64,000 nucleotides of DNA. Origin: Eublepharis macularius (Eukaryota > Chordata > Lepidosauria > Squamata > Eublepharidae). How positions within the stretch are numbered: position 1 is the stretch's first letter; each line of letters starts with the position of its first letter. The translations under genes and the position numbers were made by a program. Shown one piece after another: positions 1-26,869 of the stretch. Location of the stretch: NCBI RefSeq assembly GCF_028583425.1, contig NC_072807.1:30323001-30387000 (forward strand). Direction: 5' to 3'. The notes beneath the pieces were generated by a model. It worked only from the letters and a program-made list of their open reading frames with translations. It did no database searches and was not told the DNA's origin.

Positions 1-326
1 CAATATGTCTTAAATGCACAAACTGTTCTAAGAAGAAACACAATGAATGTTCATTCTCCGATACATAAAAACGATACAGATCTTAGACCTGGCTGTGCAA
101 ATCCTTTGACAGCAATTTTGTGTTGCTTTAGCAATGCACCATATTAGCAGCAGCTGTTGGAAGGGGTTCCCAAAGTGGCAAACATTAAAATGGCATTTAA
201 ATTATAAAGTTTGAGAACCATTGCTCTAAGTGAAAGGCATTGCCATCCTAGGTAGATATATTCCCTTATCAGTTAGGTAGGAGACTGGTTTTGGTGTTTC
301 AGTTTGGTTGTACACTGAGATTTACA

Positions 327-411
327 GTACAATCCTAAGCAAAGTTGATCCAGTCTAAGTCCATTGATTTAAATGGTCTTAGACTGGAGTAACTCTGCTT
401 AAGATTGCACT
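327..411. repeat. Palindromic MITE-like repeat
   Basis: The ends ACAATCCTAAGCA and TGCTTAAGATTGCA are inverted copies, and the centre GTCTAAGTCCATT / AATGGTCTTAGAC is also palindromic. Degraded relatives occur near 26676-26766 and 63830-63890. It lies in PKM intron 1. Confidence 0.6.
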
Positions 412-434
412 CTTTATCTAAATAAATGTTATAC

Positions 435-640
435 CTATTTTTTTGGGTGGAGCTTGCTTGAAAAATGACCCCTCCAACCTCCTTAGATAGTTTTCTCCAT
501 GGGGAATAATAATGGAATATATTCAGGATACCCTAATAAAATTCAGTCTGAATAGAGAATCTGACCTGAATATCAGGGATATCAAGTATTTATGATGTTC
601 CTGATATCCAGATAAAGCCAATTCTTTTTTTTCTTTTTTT
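435..640. repeat. Copy 1 of an intronic repeat shared with 6230-7010
   Basis: GAAAAATGACCCCTCC, GATAGTTTTCTCCATGGGGAAT and the AGAGAATCTG stretch recur at 6820-6990. The second copy has a CA microsatellite at the position where this copy has none. The family was not recognised. Confidence 0.5.
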
Positions 641-921
641 TTTACTGTGCACCCCCAGTTGGAGGGGGCTGATTAAAACACTCCACTGAATCCACATTTT
701 CCTCTTGAAAGAATCATTTCTATCATGATGCAGTTTTCCTAATTGTTCTTCCCTCTGTTCTTCCAGTACTTAGTAGAAGGTGGATTAAGGATAGCAGAGG
801 TCAGGGTGTTGTGATTCGAGGATGTGCCCACCTCTTGCTAATGTCAAAACTTGACTTTGCTACATGTTCCTCAGTACCTTTTTATTCTTTTTAGGTTAAA
901 AAAAATAAGAACTCAGCAGCC

Positions 922-16088
<15,167 letters not shown>

Positions 16089-17135
16089 ACATCAAGCCCA
16101 GCAATCTCATCTCTTCCCTACTGTCTTGGCACCTTCCCCTTGCAATTAGACCAGCATTTGCTTGCAGTATTGTCCTTGTCTGTAGAGTGGGTAGAGGCTG
16201 CCCAAAACCACCGAGTGCAGTAGCTGGGGAAAGAGACTAAGTCTAGAAATACTTGAAGTAGTTCTCTGAAAAGCAGAACCGTGTCCATTTCTTCCCTTTC
16301 CTAGGGTACCTGGCCTTATTGGTTAGGAGCCAGCCTTAGAGTATCTAGCGTAGTAACTTGGGCTGCCTGGTGCCCTGCAGCTCCCTGGAGCGCAGTGGCC
16401 CTCTGTGGCAATGGTGCTGGTCTGGCTGGCCGGTAAGGCATTTATGCAGTTGCTTGACGCCTAACCTGCCAGTCCTTCTCCCACTCCAAGTCTCCTTTCT
16501 GTAGTCTGGACTCCACCCGAACACTCCAACTAGGAGCTACACTCGACCGCAGCTCTCTAGCTCTTGCAGTATCTTGCTAATCTTGACTGGTCCCTGTGCG
16601 TAGGCAGGGCTCTGGTACAGTGCAACCTCACCTCTTGTTGCATAAATCACTTGGATATCTAAATGTACACTCCAGTAGGCAGCATAGAAGGCAGTACTTG
16701 CTCACCCCTTTAAAGTTTCAGAAAAACAGTTCTCAAACGTGGCTGTTGTGTCATCTTTTTTTTGGTACAGCCAAAGGAGAGTAGTGGAAATGAGTGTTTA
16801 GGGTGGGGGGATCTTGCTTCAAGAGTAACTTGAGCTAAAGATTACCGCATGTTAGATAATGTAATGGGATGTAATTACACAAGGCAGATTCAATATATGG
16901 TACTTAAGAGGGCTGAGCAGTGCAGTCGGTTGTTCCACTCAGTGCACTCCCACATCTTCAGCTGCTAAGAGCTGCTTGTACGCCTGTTGCAGTGTTTGTG
17001 TTTGTGTTCGAGTTGAATCATGTTTCCTGAAAGCACTGTCCTTTGGAAATCTGGATAAGTTACCTCCTGTAACAGGTGAATCAGGTTGTCAAGTACAACT
17101 TCGTACATCAATAAAGCAGAGCTCACTCCTATTAT
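16089..17135 (+). other. PKM: PKM 3' UTR
   Basis: About 1 kb of unique sequence without repeats lies between the stop codon and the poly(A) signal. The last part, GTACATCAATAAAGCAGAGC, resembles the end of the human PKM 3' UTR as I recall it, supporting this as the true transcript end. The exact cleavage site is an estimate. Confidence 0.75.
17110..17115 (+). terminator. AATAAA polyadenylation signal of PKM
   Basis: A canonical AATAAA is followed 20-40 bases later by a T-rich stretch with GT steps (TTGCTTGTCTTTTTTTCTAG), as expected for a cleavage and downstream element. Confidence 0.8.
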
Positions 17136-17673
17136 TGCTTGTCTTTTTTTCTAGTGCACACGTTCTTCCCTTTTATGTAAGTTTGGCAGCTTTACACCTG
17201 GGTATGCTGGCTATAACCACCCTCCTGTTCTGAGGCTGAACTTGGGGTGGGGGAGAGGGCAGTGCAGAATGCGGAGCAGGAATACTGTTCTAGACCCAGC
17301 CTAAACATAACACACGGAGACATCTGTTCAAACTCTAGCTTCTTTGAATGCAAAACATTATCACTCTTACTGTACTGTCCATTGACTGCAAAATTAAGTT
17401 ACGTCTAAAGTCACTGCTTCCTTTATTGCAGCTTCAAAATCTGAACCTGAAAGTACTGAAGACAAAAGTAAATTAAAGCCTTTTTAAGTGACAGGTTTGT
17501 TCATTGTACCAATGGAAGGCATTTCTGAGTTCATTCCACTAGAGGGGGGCCTGCCTTCATTTTGATGCCTGTATGTCCAGGGTTTTACATTGATGACGAC
17601 GACGTGTGTAGCATTCATGGGGAGGAAGCTTAGACTGAAAAGCAAGAGACTTGTGATACTGTAGCAAAACTGC

Positions 17674-17850
17674 AGCCAGTGTAGTAGTCATTGTATTGGA
17701 TTAGGTTTGGGGAGTTCGAATCTCCCCTTACACAATGAAGGTCACTGGATGATCTTGAAGCCAGTTATACTCTTAAGCCTAACCTGCCATACAGGGCTGT
17801 GAGTATAAAACGAGGGAAGGCCTTGTATGCTGCTCTGAAAATGCATGTTG
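17674..17850 (+). repeat. Diverged tRNA-derived SINE (Sauria type)
   Basis: The head GCCAGTGTAGTAGTCATTG and box B-like GAGTTCGAATCTCC are followed by CCTAACCTGCCATACAGGGC, matching the order of a Sauria SINE. It lies 0.5 kb past the PKM poly(A) signal. Confidence 0.6.
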
Positions 17851-20800
17851 TATAGCATTACAGAATCAGAACACACAGTTTTGTGGAGGAGTCCTAATTA
17901 AATCAGGACATAAATCTGTGGGCATATTCATGGGCTTAACTGGTCTTGGTGTGATTTCTTACAGGAAAGGTTCACTTAAGGTACAAAACCTTCCGCTTCA
18001 AATAAGGTGTTCTGAAACAAGGGCATCGTCAGCCTTACTGTTTGCAGCTCAGTCACTTCCCAGTTAGCCAAACTGAAAGGTAAGAGGAATCAACTGCCTG
18101 CTTGGTTCGTGGCTGTGGAGGTTGTGTTAAAAGTGTGCTCCGGTCAGCCATCCAAGAGGCTTTGGAGAAGGCAGGTAGAGCTGAGCTGGTAAGTGTGATA
18201 CTCAAGAGTCAAGTTTGCAATCTAGCTACAAACTTGAACTGCTTGTGCCAGGTAGATAGTCTGAAAGGGGGGGATGTCACTGGTTTTTGGGAGTAATACT
18301 GTCTTGCCAAAGGCAACCCTCTGGAGTAACTTTCAAGGCTCCTTAATGTATAGGCCAGCTGCTCACCAAGGTCTGGTTTAAGATTCTGTGTTAATCTTGT
18401 TTAGTGGTCCTGAGTGGATTAGGCACCCTTTACTGTTTAGGGAAGGAGTCCATTAACACCTTCAGTGTCTCCTGTCACATGAGCATCTCCTGGAGCAGCA
18501 CATGGAGTCACTGCTGCAGCCAAGGTATAGAGGGCTCTTGCTTTATACCCCTGCCTCAGTTGTACATGAGACCTGGATAGGGTTGTAGCAACCGGGGGGG
18601 GGCTGTTTTTTGGGGAGGGGGGAGGAATGTTTCCTTGATGCCTGGCATCATTCAGGAGGCTGGACTGGTTCCGCAATGGTGTAAGTGGAGATCTAAAAAA
18701 GCCAAGCAAATGCAGCCGAATCGGCTCAGAATGTCTGATTCAGGAGTTACTAAGCAGCTAGTCCCGTTGTGATGCACGAGCACTCATTTTCCCTCCCGAC
18801 CCCAACAGCTGCTTAGTAAGGAGGGAAATACCCATTGAAAAGAATGTTTTATGGGGCACAGGAAACATCTATCAATTTGCGCAATGCTCAAGCCTTGCCC
18901 TGTGAAAATCTGGTCATTTAAATGTCACTCTCACAATGAGCGTTTATCTCTATTTTGTTTGCAAGCGTATGGTATGAAAGTACATTGTGTTGTCGATGTT
19001 AAAAACATGCAGCAGGCCCCACTGACGGGTTCCCTCAAAGGGCAACATGTTTCTGGAATGTGACCGCATTCAAATACTTCCAACTTTCTTTGCTTATTAC
19101 CCTGAATCTCTCCCACGAATTCAGAATTCAGGTTTCTTCACGGAGCTGCATGGCTCTTGATAGCTCCTACTGATATCAACAGGATGTAAGCAGTGACCAT
19201 CTTTGTAGGCTCCCTGATAACATCACTGCTTTCTACATAATCCCTTCAGTGACATTATTTCAGAGTTTTCCCTCAAAACTGGTAGGTTGTCCTCCCCTTC
19301 CACACAGCTTCCTTCATTTGCCAAGCTCCATCTTCTCCAGTCAGGTGCCACTGAGGGATAGGGAGGCAGAATGTTTCTAGAACCTGGGGCCTGGTTCACA
19401 CATGCAAGAAAAAGAGGCAGCAGAAACTTGAATGGACGGCGCCATTTCAGACTGCCAAGAGAGAATCGCATTTCGGAATGTTCCCCCTGTATTGGAAAAA
19501 ACACAAACCAAAATCTCACAACAAGCTGTATTTTTGCTTCTGTTGAAAGATTGAGGAGACATTTCTGTATTGAAATTGTGATGCCCTATAAATGCCCAAG
19601 CAGTATTCATTTTTCTGTTGCTAGGAATTGCATCCCCTACACTAGTTCGATACCTGATTCCTCATATTAGAATATTTCCAAGAAATCATTACCATTCATA
19701 TTGTCATTAACAAAAACTTCCCTGAAGTTTAACTGTCATTTTGTTTGGGATATTATCCAAAACTTGTACCTCCGTATTCTCTCTCATCCAGATCTTCCCC
19801 ATTTCTTGTGAAATGGCTTTTTTTTTAAATGCTCCTCTCCGAGGAAGTGATCCTTTGCCTCCAGTCCTTTATGTGCTTTGTGTGGTGGAAGAGGATTCCC
19901 ACCAGACGCTTTGGCAAGAGCTTTGGCTGACTCTTACCTTCTGAGGGTTGTAGTGCATCATTAGTTGTGCAGGAGGCTGGAAGGACCATGGGGATGATGC
20001 CTCCTCTTGCAGAAAGCTCCCTTGGGCCTTCTTAATGAGGCAGGTGCCTGCTTTACAGTTTCCGGCTGCACTGCAAGCTGGTCTTGCAAAGTTGGATGAT
20101 ATTGCTTGAGCCAGCAGAATTGTGCATAGAAAAGCAGCTGCCGGAGAGTTTGCCATGGTGGGAGGCCCAGATGAGGCGGTATTTGAGTCTAGAGGATACC
20201 CTGCCCTGGCATACGGTGGCATCTGGTTTTATTTCTAGTCTGGTCTAGGCTGCCCTCCGTTGTTACTTCTTACTCTTTACAGTGCTCCCCCAGTAAATTT
20301 GATCCTTTGTGCAGTGTGCAAAGGGTTAACAAGCCAGATGATTTAGCAAAGATATGGTGCCTTTGTGCCCCTGTTCCACCTGTACAAACACACGGTTTTG
20401 CACGAGAACCATCTCTTGGGTGGTGGCTGGTGAAACAGAGTAGCCGCTGAAGTGGTACGGAAGATGCTGTTCTGAGCTTGCATGCTGATTTCGCTGGCCA
20501 CAATGACAGATAAGCTGTGAGAACTCATGATCTCTGGCAGAGTTGCAAGGGATGCTGGAATGCACCTCGGAAACACATCTTGGTCCAGCCCTGAGTGTGG
20601 CTTGACTTAGAGCCTCTTGGGAAAGACTCACCAAGTCTCTGTATCTCAGTGAAGACATGCAACTGATATATTACTTCCCTCCCCTTGAGGTCAGAACTGC
20701 AGTTATTGTGCTCCCAACACAACCACAGTCTACTTCGTCTGGAACCGCTATCGGCCAACTTGTATACATTCGTTTCACTCCGCAACACATCACTTCCTCT

Positions 20801-21014
20801 TGCTCAGCAACCCACTGTCGAAGCAGCTACTTAAAGGCCTAACTGGCCATGTGCTACTTGGCTGGCCATCAGGCTGTCCTGCCCATCTTTCCTGCTGGTC
20901 TGCTTGCTTAAATGGGAGGGTCCAAATCTTGACGGATCTTGCTTGCCCTGATTCCCAGACTGGAGAACTACATGTTCAGATAACAAGACTTCAACGTGCA
21001 CGCCCTTCTGCATT

Positions 21015-21212
21015 TGTAAAGTGCCATCAAGTTGCAGCCAACTTACGGCGACCTCATAGTTTTCAAGGCCAGAGACGTTCAGAGGTGGTTTGCTGTTGCC
21101 TGCTTCTTCATAGCAACCCTTGGTGGTCTCCCATCCAAGTGCTAACCAGGGCTGACCCTGCAAAACTTACAAGATCTGATGAGATCGGGCTAACCTGGGC
21201 CCTCCGAGTCAA
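21015..21212 (-). repeat. 5S-rRNA-derived SINE
   Basis: On the - strand the head corresponds to 5S rRNA: the AGCCCGATCTCATCAGATCT stretch, then TTAGCACTTGGATGGGAGACC. The body with GGTTGCTATGAAG and the tail with GTAAGTTGGCTGCAAC are typical of the squamate 5S-SINE. Confidence 0.8.
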
Positions 21213-23094
21213 GGCAAGTACTTTTGTAGCTGTGTTGACTCAAAGCAGGTAGAGTTTTTGCTCTCCTAACATAAACCCTACCTGGATATGCAGATAGGTT
21301 TGGTGTAGATCATGTGTGTTCACTGTGCTTCATTTCAACACCGATGCATGACCAAGACCAAAGGTGGATGTATCTCTGTGGCCTCTAATTCTCAAAACAC
21401 CACCATTTTAGGCACGTGTTTGGCCAGCAATGGCTAAGAACATGTTTGCTTACAAACCGTATCCCTTGTAGCTGCTGCAGGTTTATTGAACATGAAATAC
21501 AAAAATGGCTCCTCTTTCCATGTACAGGAACAGGATTATTTAGCAGTCTTCCTTCACCCCCTGGTTTATAGAACTCGGCGGCACTTCCTTAACTCTGCCT
21601 CTTGCTGTAGGCCCTGCCTTCTGTGCCAAGCCCTTTATTCCCTATGAATTCTGGCCTTCCTACCTACCTGCTTCTGGGATTCCTCGCCTACTGCTTGATC
21701 CATTCTTGCTTCCTTCTACTATTGGGCCTTACACTCTGCCTTCTTTTGCTTTTGAATAATCCACAAGTACCATGGTAACTCTTGGAAGAAAGAACTAGTA
21801 AGAAAACTTTGCTTAGTGGGTTCCTTGACTACTGGATTGTCCCCTGCAATGGTTATTGCACAACTGCCAGAACATCAGGATGTGATTTTAATGTGTGAAA
21901 TGGGTATCACAAATAAACATTATCCGTAGCGCCTGCACACCAATTCAAACTACTTTTCCAACAGAGGCAATTCATGCCTTGCCAGTGAGCTGCCGAGTGA
22001 CAAATTACCAAATGATATACCACTGAGTGACACCCATCCATATGTGAGACAGGCCTAGTACACAGACCGACCATTCTCGTTCTGCTCACACAAATTACTG
22101 TAAATCACGTAAGAACTTTAGGAACAGCAAAACAATATTTTGCCCGTGTGATGTATTGCCCTTTGTCTTCCAGTCAGCTTTTATTACCCAGTCCCTTCCT
22201 ACAAACAGAACTGGTTTGGAGTGATCATTGGTGAAGCTCCATTGTATTTCCCCTTCCCTACTGAAAAAAAAAAAGTTTGGCTGTTTTTTTTTAAAACATG
22301 AAATATACAATTTGGCCTTGAATGTATAAACCAAGTTCTGGGATACTTCCTTTGCTGAAAGGGGATTTCTTTTTTGTTTGTATTTTGGCAAGTACTGAAC
22401 AGATGAATTAAATGAATTTCTTCTATTTACTCAGCCAATTATTTACTATTTATTTAGTTTCTGCAGTGCCATTGGTGCCAAGCAGGATATAGGAAGGGTG
22501 CACTGAGTGTACAGAGGGTATACTCGGAGATTATGCTCAAGACTTGGTGAGTTTTAGTTAACCTCTGTGGAGCATACAGTAGAAAGAATGAGTGCCAGAT
22601 GTCGTCTCCTCCTACTCTTGGCTGCCTTGGAACGAGCCACTGTTATTTTGGTGCCTGGGTGTGTCGGTCCACTTTGTGCCAGGGTGGGCTCAGCGGAGCT
22701 GCGTTGTGAAAGTGAGTTTCCATGGCAGGTGTCCAAAGAACAGGCTGGGCACTTGTTTATGTTCAAGGAATGGAAACAAATAGTATAATGACAGGTTGGA
22801 GGAGCAAGAAAGTCTCTCCACCCTGCATTGGCCTCTTGGGAGTGTGGATCCTGGCTGGTAGCCACATGTGGGAATGGATCGTCAAGAAATACAAGCATGT
22901 GCATAGTAAGGAAGGTCTTTAAGTCAAGCTGCCCAACGGCTCCTCTTCCCCTTTATAGAATCTGCCAAGAATGAATAACTATGTTGGGGGTCCAAGCTGC
23001 TCCATGAGAAGGCTGAAAAACAATTTACGCACCTAAAAAGAGCAAGGTTCGAGTCCAGTTGCACCATAAGAACCAACTAGATTTTTAGGGTATA

Positions 23095-23615
23095 AGCTTT
23101 ATAAGGCACAGAACTGAATCAGCTCCGTGGCCATTTTCACACTGCTTACCGGCCACGGAACATTGCGCCAAGCTCCCGGAACGACAGCGTCTTCTTGGTG
23201 CGATTTCCCACAAGAATGGTAGTTCTTGCGCGAAATCGCGCCAGGAAGACGCTGTCGTTCCGGGAGCTCGGCGCAATGTTCTGTGGCCGGTAAGCAGTGT
23301 GAAAATGGCCCATCTGTTTGCTCAGAAAACAACACTGGGAAAATCCTAGGGTCTTCGGGACCTGGAAATAAATTAATGAGTATCTTGCACTCATATCTCA
23401 GCCCCATTTTCCACCTTCTGATGCAAAGGAAGAGTACCTTGGTTGAAGCAAACTATTCCGATGATATTGTCCTAAGGGCTCCTTCCTTTTCCCTCTCATA
23501 TCTGATGAAGAGAACTTACTCATATCCTGGGAATCTAGTTAGCCTTTAAGGTGCTACCGGTCTGGACCCAAATCTTGCACTTCTACTGCAGACCAACACG
23601 GCTACCTACCTAACA
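23095..23615 (+). mobile_element. Penelope-like element end, host of the hairpin insertion
   Basis: GCACAGAACTGAATCAGCTCC resumes after the hairpin as TTTGCTCAGAAAACAACACT, then GGGACCTGGAAATAAATT. It continues to a terminal CAGACCAACACGGCTACC. The same order appears reversed at 47600-47905. A CTGATGA box at 23502-23508 marks a truncated hammerhead that lacks the GAAA half. Confidence 0.6.
23129..23310. mobile_element. 182-bp foldback (hairpin) element nested in a Penelope-like repeat
   Basis: The left arm GGCCATTTTCACACTGCTTA and the right arm ending TAAGCAGTGTGAAAATGGCC are inverted copies. Pairing continues almost perfectly through GACAGCG(T) to a centre at CAAGAATGGTAGTTCTTG. A related unfilled site exists at about 47870 on the - strand, which marks the insertion point. 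There is no coding capacity. Confidence 0.7.
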
Positions 23616-23699
23616 CATAAAAGGGAAATCAGTAATCCTACAGAAATGTTCTCAAAAGTAATTCCTCTTGAAGGCCATGGGATATAGTTCCTACAATGG

Positions 23700-24078
23700 T
23701 TATTTATAATAATTTATATTTCTCTGCCATTTTTTCAGACTTCTGCTTGAGGTGGCTCATAATTAAAAATCACAATTTTAAGACACAAGCCATTGGACAT
23801 AAGCAGCAGAAAAAAATGCTCCAGGAAACAGATGCAGACCATTAAAAAATGAAAAAAAGATAACTCACCTAATTAAAAGCCTGGGGGAAAAGATTTGTTC
23901 CGGCCTGGCACCTAAAAAAAAGTGAAGTAGGCACCGGGCAAGCCTTAAAGGGGACGGTGTTTTAAAGGCAAGGGGCCACCACAGAAAATGCCCTGTCTCT
24001 AGCTGCCACCTACCTCACCTGTGAAGGCAGGGGTACAGGGACCAGGGCTTGAAAGGCAGGTCTTAACTGGTGGGCTGA
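23700..24078 (-). repeat. LINE 3' end fragment (CR1/L2-like)
   Basis: The stretch has the features of a 5'-truncated LINE end read on the - strand, including AGACAGGGCATTTTCTGTGG and the downstream A/T-rich tail. No reverse-transcriptase motif is left. Confidence 0.45.
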
Positions 24079-24091
24079 TCAGTATGGGAGG

Positions 24092-24526
24092 CAGGGCTCA
24101 TTTCGAGGGGGAACGCGCAGGAACGCAGTTCCAGCAGTTCCCCAAAGAGGTCACATGTCAGGTGGCCCCGCCCACCTGACTCTCGCCCATGTTGGGCCTG
24201 TTTTGGCCTGGATTGGGGCTGAAACAGCCCGGATTGGGCCTCTGACGGGTGGTGGATCACTCTCCTGTTCAGCAGCGGCCCGATCCTGACCATTTGGGGC
24301 CCCTTTTCGGCCATTTTCAGCCCTTTTTTGCCATTTTGGGCCCAATTTCGGCCCTGAATGGCCAGGATTGGGTCCAAAGCAGCCAGGATAGGCGATGTCA
24401 GGGGGTGTGGCATATGCAAATCAGTTATACTAATGACACATTTCCGGAGATGGCAAGGGGTGTGACGTATGCTAATGAGTTATGCTAATAAATTCCTCCA
24501 GCTCTTTTTCTAGGAAGTGACCCCTG
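24092..24526. mobile_element. Non-autonomous hAT element, complete
   Basis: The termini CAGGGCTCATTTCGAGGG and TAGGAAGTGACCCCTG are imperfect inverted repeats. Perfect 8-bp target duplications ATGGGAGG flank it at 24084-24091 and 24527-24534. The interior has GGCC/CCATTTT reiterations and TATGCTAATGAGTTATGCTAAT, but no transposase. Confidence 0.85.
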
Positions 24527-24937
24527 ATGGGAGGAGAAGGTCCTTCAGGACTGCAAGCGGGAACCAGTCCAAAAGGCAGAGCTTTTCTACAGCATGGTTA
24601 TAATAGTCATGGGGAAAGCTTCCTCGGGTGCATCGTTGCCTGCCATGCAGTTGTCAGAAAGCTCAAAAGCTCTGCCAGAGTGGTGGGAAGAGCGAAACAC
24701 GTCAGAAGGATCTCAGACAACTGCAAGTCATCCTCTGCCAGGGGAAGAAACGAGCTATAGAGTTCACATAGATACTGTCGTCTTAGGACGAAGATCCCAC
24801 GTACCATGATACGGATCTGTTGTATTTTGGCATACATTGTTCTTTTTGCGTTGTATCCTCACAACAACCCTGTGAGGTTGGTTTGATGGAAAGAGAGCTA
24901 CTGGCCAAAGATCCTCCCCCCCCCCCCCACCTCCAGT

Positions 24938-25050
24938 GATTTTAAGAATATAAGTAAACCCTGCCGGATAAGACCAGTGCATCCATCTTGTCCATCTCGT
25001 CTCACACAGTGACCAACCAGTTGCCCTGTAGGGCCAAGCAAACAGTATCA
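24938..25050 (-). repeat. LINE 3' end fragment related to 60530-60812
   Basis: CCTGCCGGATAAGACCAGTG, TCTCACACAGTGACCAACCAG and the spacing between them are the reverse of the GACAGG..GGACCACGGGTCTGATC-type end at 60740-60795. Confidence 0.55.
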
Positions 25051-25145
25051 TGGTTAAATCGAGATACAAGCCTGAATCATCTCAGTTCTAGTTCCTCTCT
25101 AGGCTGCAAACCTAAGAACACTTAATCTGGGAGTGGTGGTGGTGC

Positions 25146-25350
25146 AGAGTGCTGTCAAGTCATAGCTGAGTTACGGCGATCCCTGGTGGAGTTTTCATGG
25201 CAAGAGACTAACCAAAATGGTTTGCTATTGCTTGCCTCTGCAATCCTGGCCTTCATTGGAGGACTCCCATCCAATTACTAACTAAGGCCGGCCCCGTTTC
25301 GTTTTTGAAAAGTGACGAGACCGGGCTTGCCTGGGCTATCCAGGTTAGGG
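25146..25350 (-). repeat. 5S-rRNA-derived SINE
   Basis: This is the second - strand copy. It runs from GCTGTCAAGTCATAGCTGAG through TGGTTTGCTATTGCTTGCC to GACGAGACCGGGCTTGCC and CTATCCAGG, the complement of the 5S gene start. Confidence 0.8.
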
Positions 25351-25375
25351 CAATCTAGAAGTGTGTACGTGTGTG

Positions 25376-25690
25376 TGTGTTATGTGCCGTCAAGTCCCCT
25401 CCGACCTATGGCGACCCTATGAATGAACGACCTCCAAAATGTCCTATCATTAACAGACTTGCTCAGATCCTGCAAACTGGAGGATGTGGCTTCTTTTATT
25501 GAGTCAAGCCATCTCTTTTTAGGTCTTCCTCTTTTCCCACTGCCTTCCACTTTCCCTAGCATTATTGATTTTTCCAGGGAATCTTGTCTTCTCATGATGC
25601 GACCAAAGTACGATAGCCTTAGTTTTGTCATTTTAACTTCTAGGAGAATTTGGGCTTGATTTGATCTTGTAAGCCCCCTGTAATAAAATG
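25376..25690 (-). mobile_element. BovB/RTE LINE 3' end, open in frame
   Basis: On the - strand an open frame encodes KLRLSYFGRIMRRQDSLEKS followed by the basic run GKRGRPKKRWLDSIKEATS and ends FIHRVAIGRRGLDGT. This is the C-terminal tail of the BovB/RTE polyprotein, downstream of the reverse transcriptase. The frame runs on to 25940, but only this part is recognisable. The adjacent (GT)n at 25361-25380 fits the short-repeat tail of such elements. It is 5'-truncated and has no endonuclease or RT domain. Confidence 0.75.
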
Positions 25691-26053
25691 AGACTTCCTT
25701 CTGGGTAATTATGCCTAACTGGGCATTGCAAGACTGTACCCTCCTGGATCTCTGTTGCATGAATCTCTGTCTCTGCTGGGAAAGGACATAATTTGGCATG
25801 CGGGTCGGGGGTAGGAGATGCAAAAGTATCGTTGGTGACGTTTCCTGGGCAAAGCTCATATTTATCCAGTGGCCCTTCACAAGGGTCACAACAGCATTCC
25901 TGGCCTTGCTACTTTTAACACCAGTAGGGGAGAGAGGCAACCTTGGCCCTGACTGAAACTTAGATCAATAGAAGGGAACTGAATGATCAATTCTCATTCC
26001 ACAATTTTGTCCTGAAGCTTTCCTTCTAATTTTTGTTGCTGAAACCTTGTAAG

Positions 26054-26301
26054 CAGGGCTTTTTTTCAGCTGGAACGCTGTGGAATGGACTTCCCACACC
26101 TCTTGAAAATGGTCACATGGCCGGTGGCCCCGCCCCGATCTCCAGACAGAAGGCAGTTTGAGGGTAATCTAAACTCCCCTCTGTCTGGAGATCAGGGTGA
26201 TTTAAACTTTAAAAAACTCCCCTCTTGTTCCAGCTGACCCAAAGTGACGTCACTGTGCGGTCCTGAGTTCCACCACCTCTTTTCCCAGAAAAAAAGCCCT
26301 G
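26054..26301. mobile_element. Non-autonomous hAT element, complete (248 bp)
   Basis: The termini CAGGGCTTTTTTTCAGC and CCCAGAAAAAAAGCCCTG are inverted repeats. Perfect 8-bp target duplications CTTGTAAG lie at 26046-26053 and 26302-26309. An internal palindrome contains ATCTCCAGACAGA and TCTGTCTGGAGAT. It belongs to the same superfamily as 24092-24526. Confidence 0.9.
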
Positions 26302-26675
26302 CTTGTAAGTATGAGATCTGCAGCTGCTCTGGTGTCCTTGCCGATTGAAACCTTCCTGGTTTGTGAATGCTGTCATTGTTTTATGGTGGATTAGTGTCCA
26401 TTTGAATCCCACCCCTCCCATACAACCACATTTCTCTTAGCTGTATAGTCATCGTATTGACAAGATAAGGTACAATGCCGCTTGATTAGATGGGAGGGGT
26501 GTAGAGAAGGATTTGGAAGGATTAAAAAGAATGCTGATTGACTCGCGCCCAGATGCCGCGCTGCTCAGTCAGCAGTAGCGAGTCAGAGCCAGGCACGTGC
26601 CTGCGCTTAGGGGCAAGGCCAGGGGTTTGCTTGGCTGCAAGAACGACTCGAGTGCTGCCCTCTCTCAGGGAGGTC

Positions 26676-26766
26676 TAAAATCGCAATCCTATTTATGCTT
26701 AACTGGAACACAGGGAAGCTTACGTCTACATGGGAGCAAGCCCTGCTGAACTCAACTTACTTCCGT
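26676..26766. repeat. Fragment of the palindromic MITE-like family
   Basis: CGCAATCCTATTTATGCTTA, GGAGCAAGCCCTGCTGAACT and CAACTTACTTCCG keep the order of the widespread squamate repeat that begins TGCAATCCTA. It marks the upstream edge of the GRAMD2A CpG island. Confidence 0.5.
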
Positions 26767-26869
26767 GTCAACCTGTTTGGGCAGCCTGGCAGCAGATCCG
26801 ATTAGCCTCCTTAGGAGTAAAGAGGTCCTGAATGTGCAAAATGACTGGGAAGCCGTTCTGTCTGGCTCA

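Larger units (their letters stand above)
17136..26869. other. PKM-GRAMD2A intergenic region, repeats and unique sequence without a gene
   Basis: No exon chain, conserved protein motif or RNA gene was found. The 17900-20900 and 21230-22560 stretches are mostly unremarkable unique DNA with random short open frames. From 23 kb to 26.4 kb the interval is almost continuous repeat, annotated below. Confidence 0.65.

Noticed and set aside
21015..21212. Possible 5S rRNA gene or pseudogene
   Set aside because: Only the head resembles 5S rRNA; the body and tail match two other copies, so it is a 5S-derived SINE.
25380..25940. Possible host protein with GKRGRPKKRWLDSIKE
   Set aside because: The motif is the BovB/RTE polyprotein tail, not a host DNA-binding protein.
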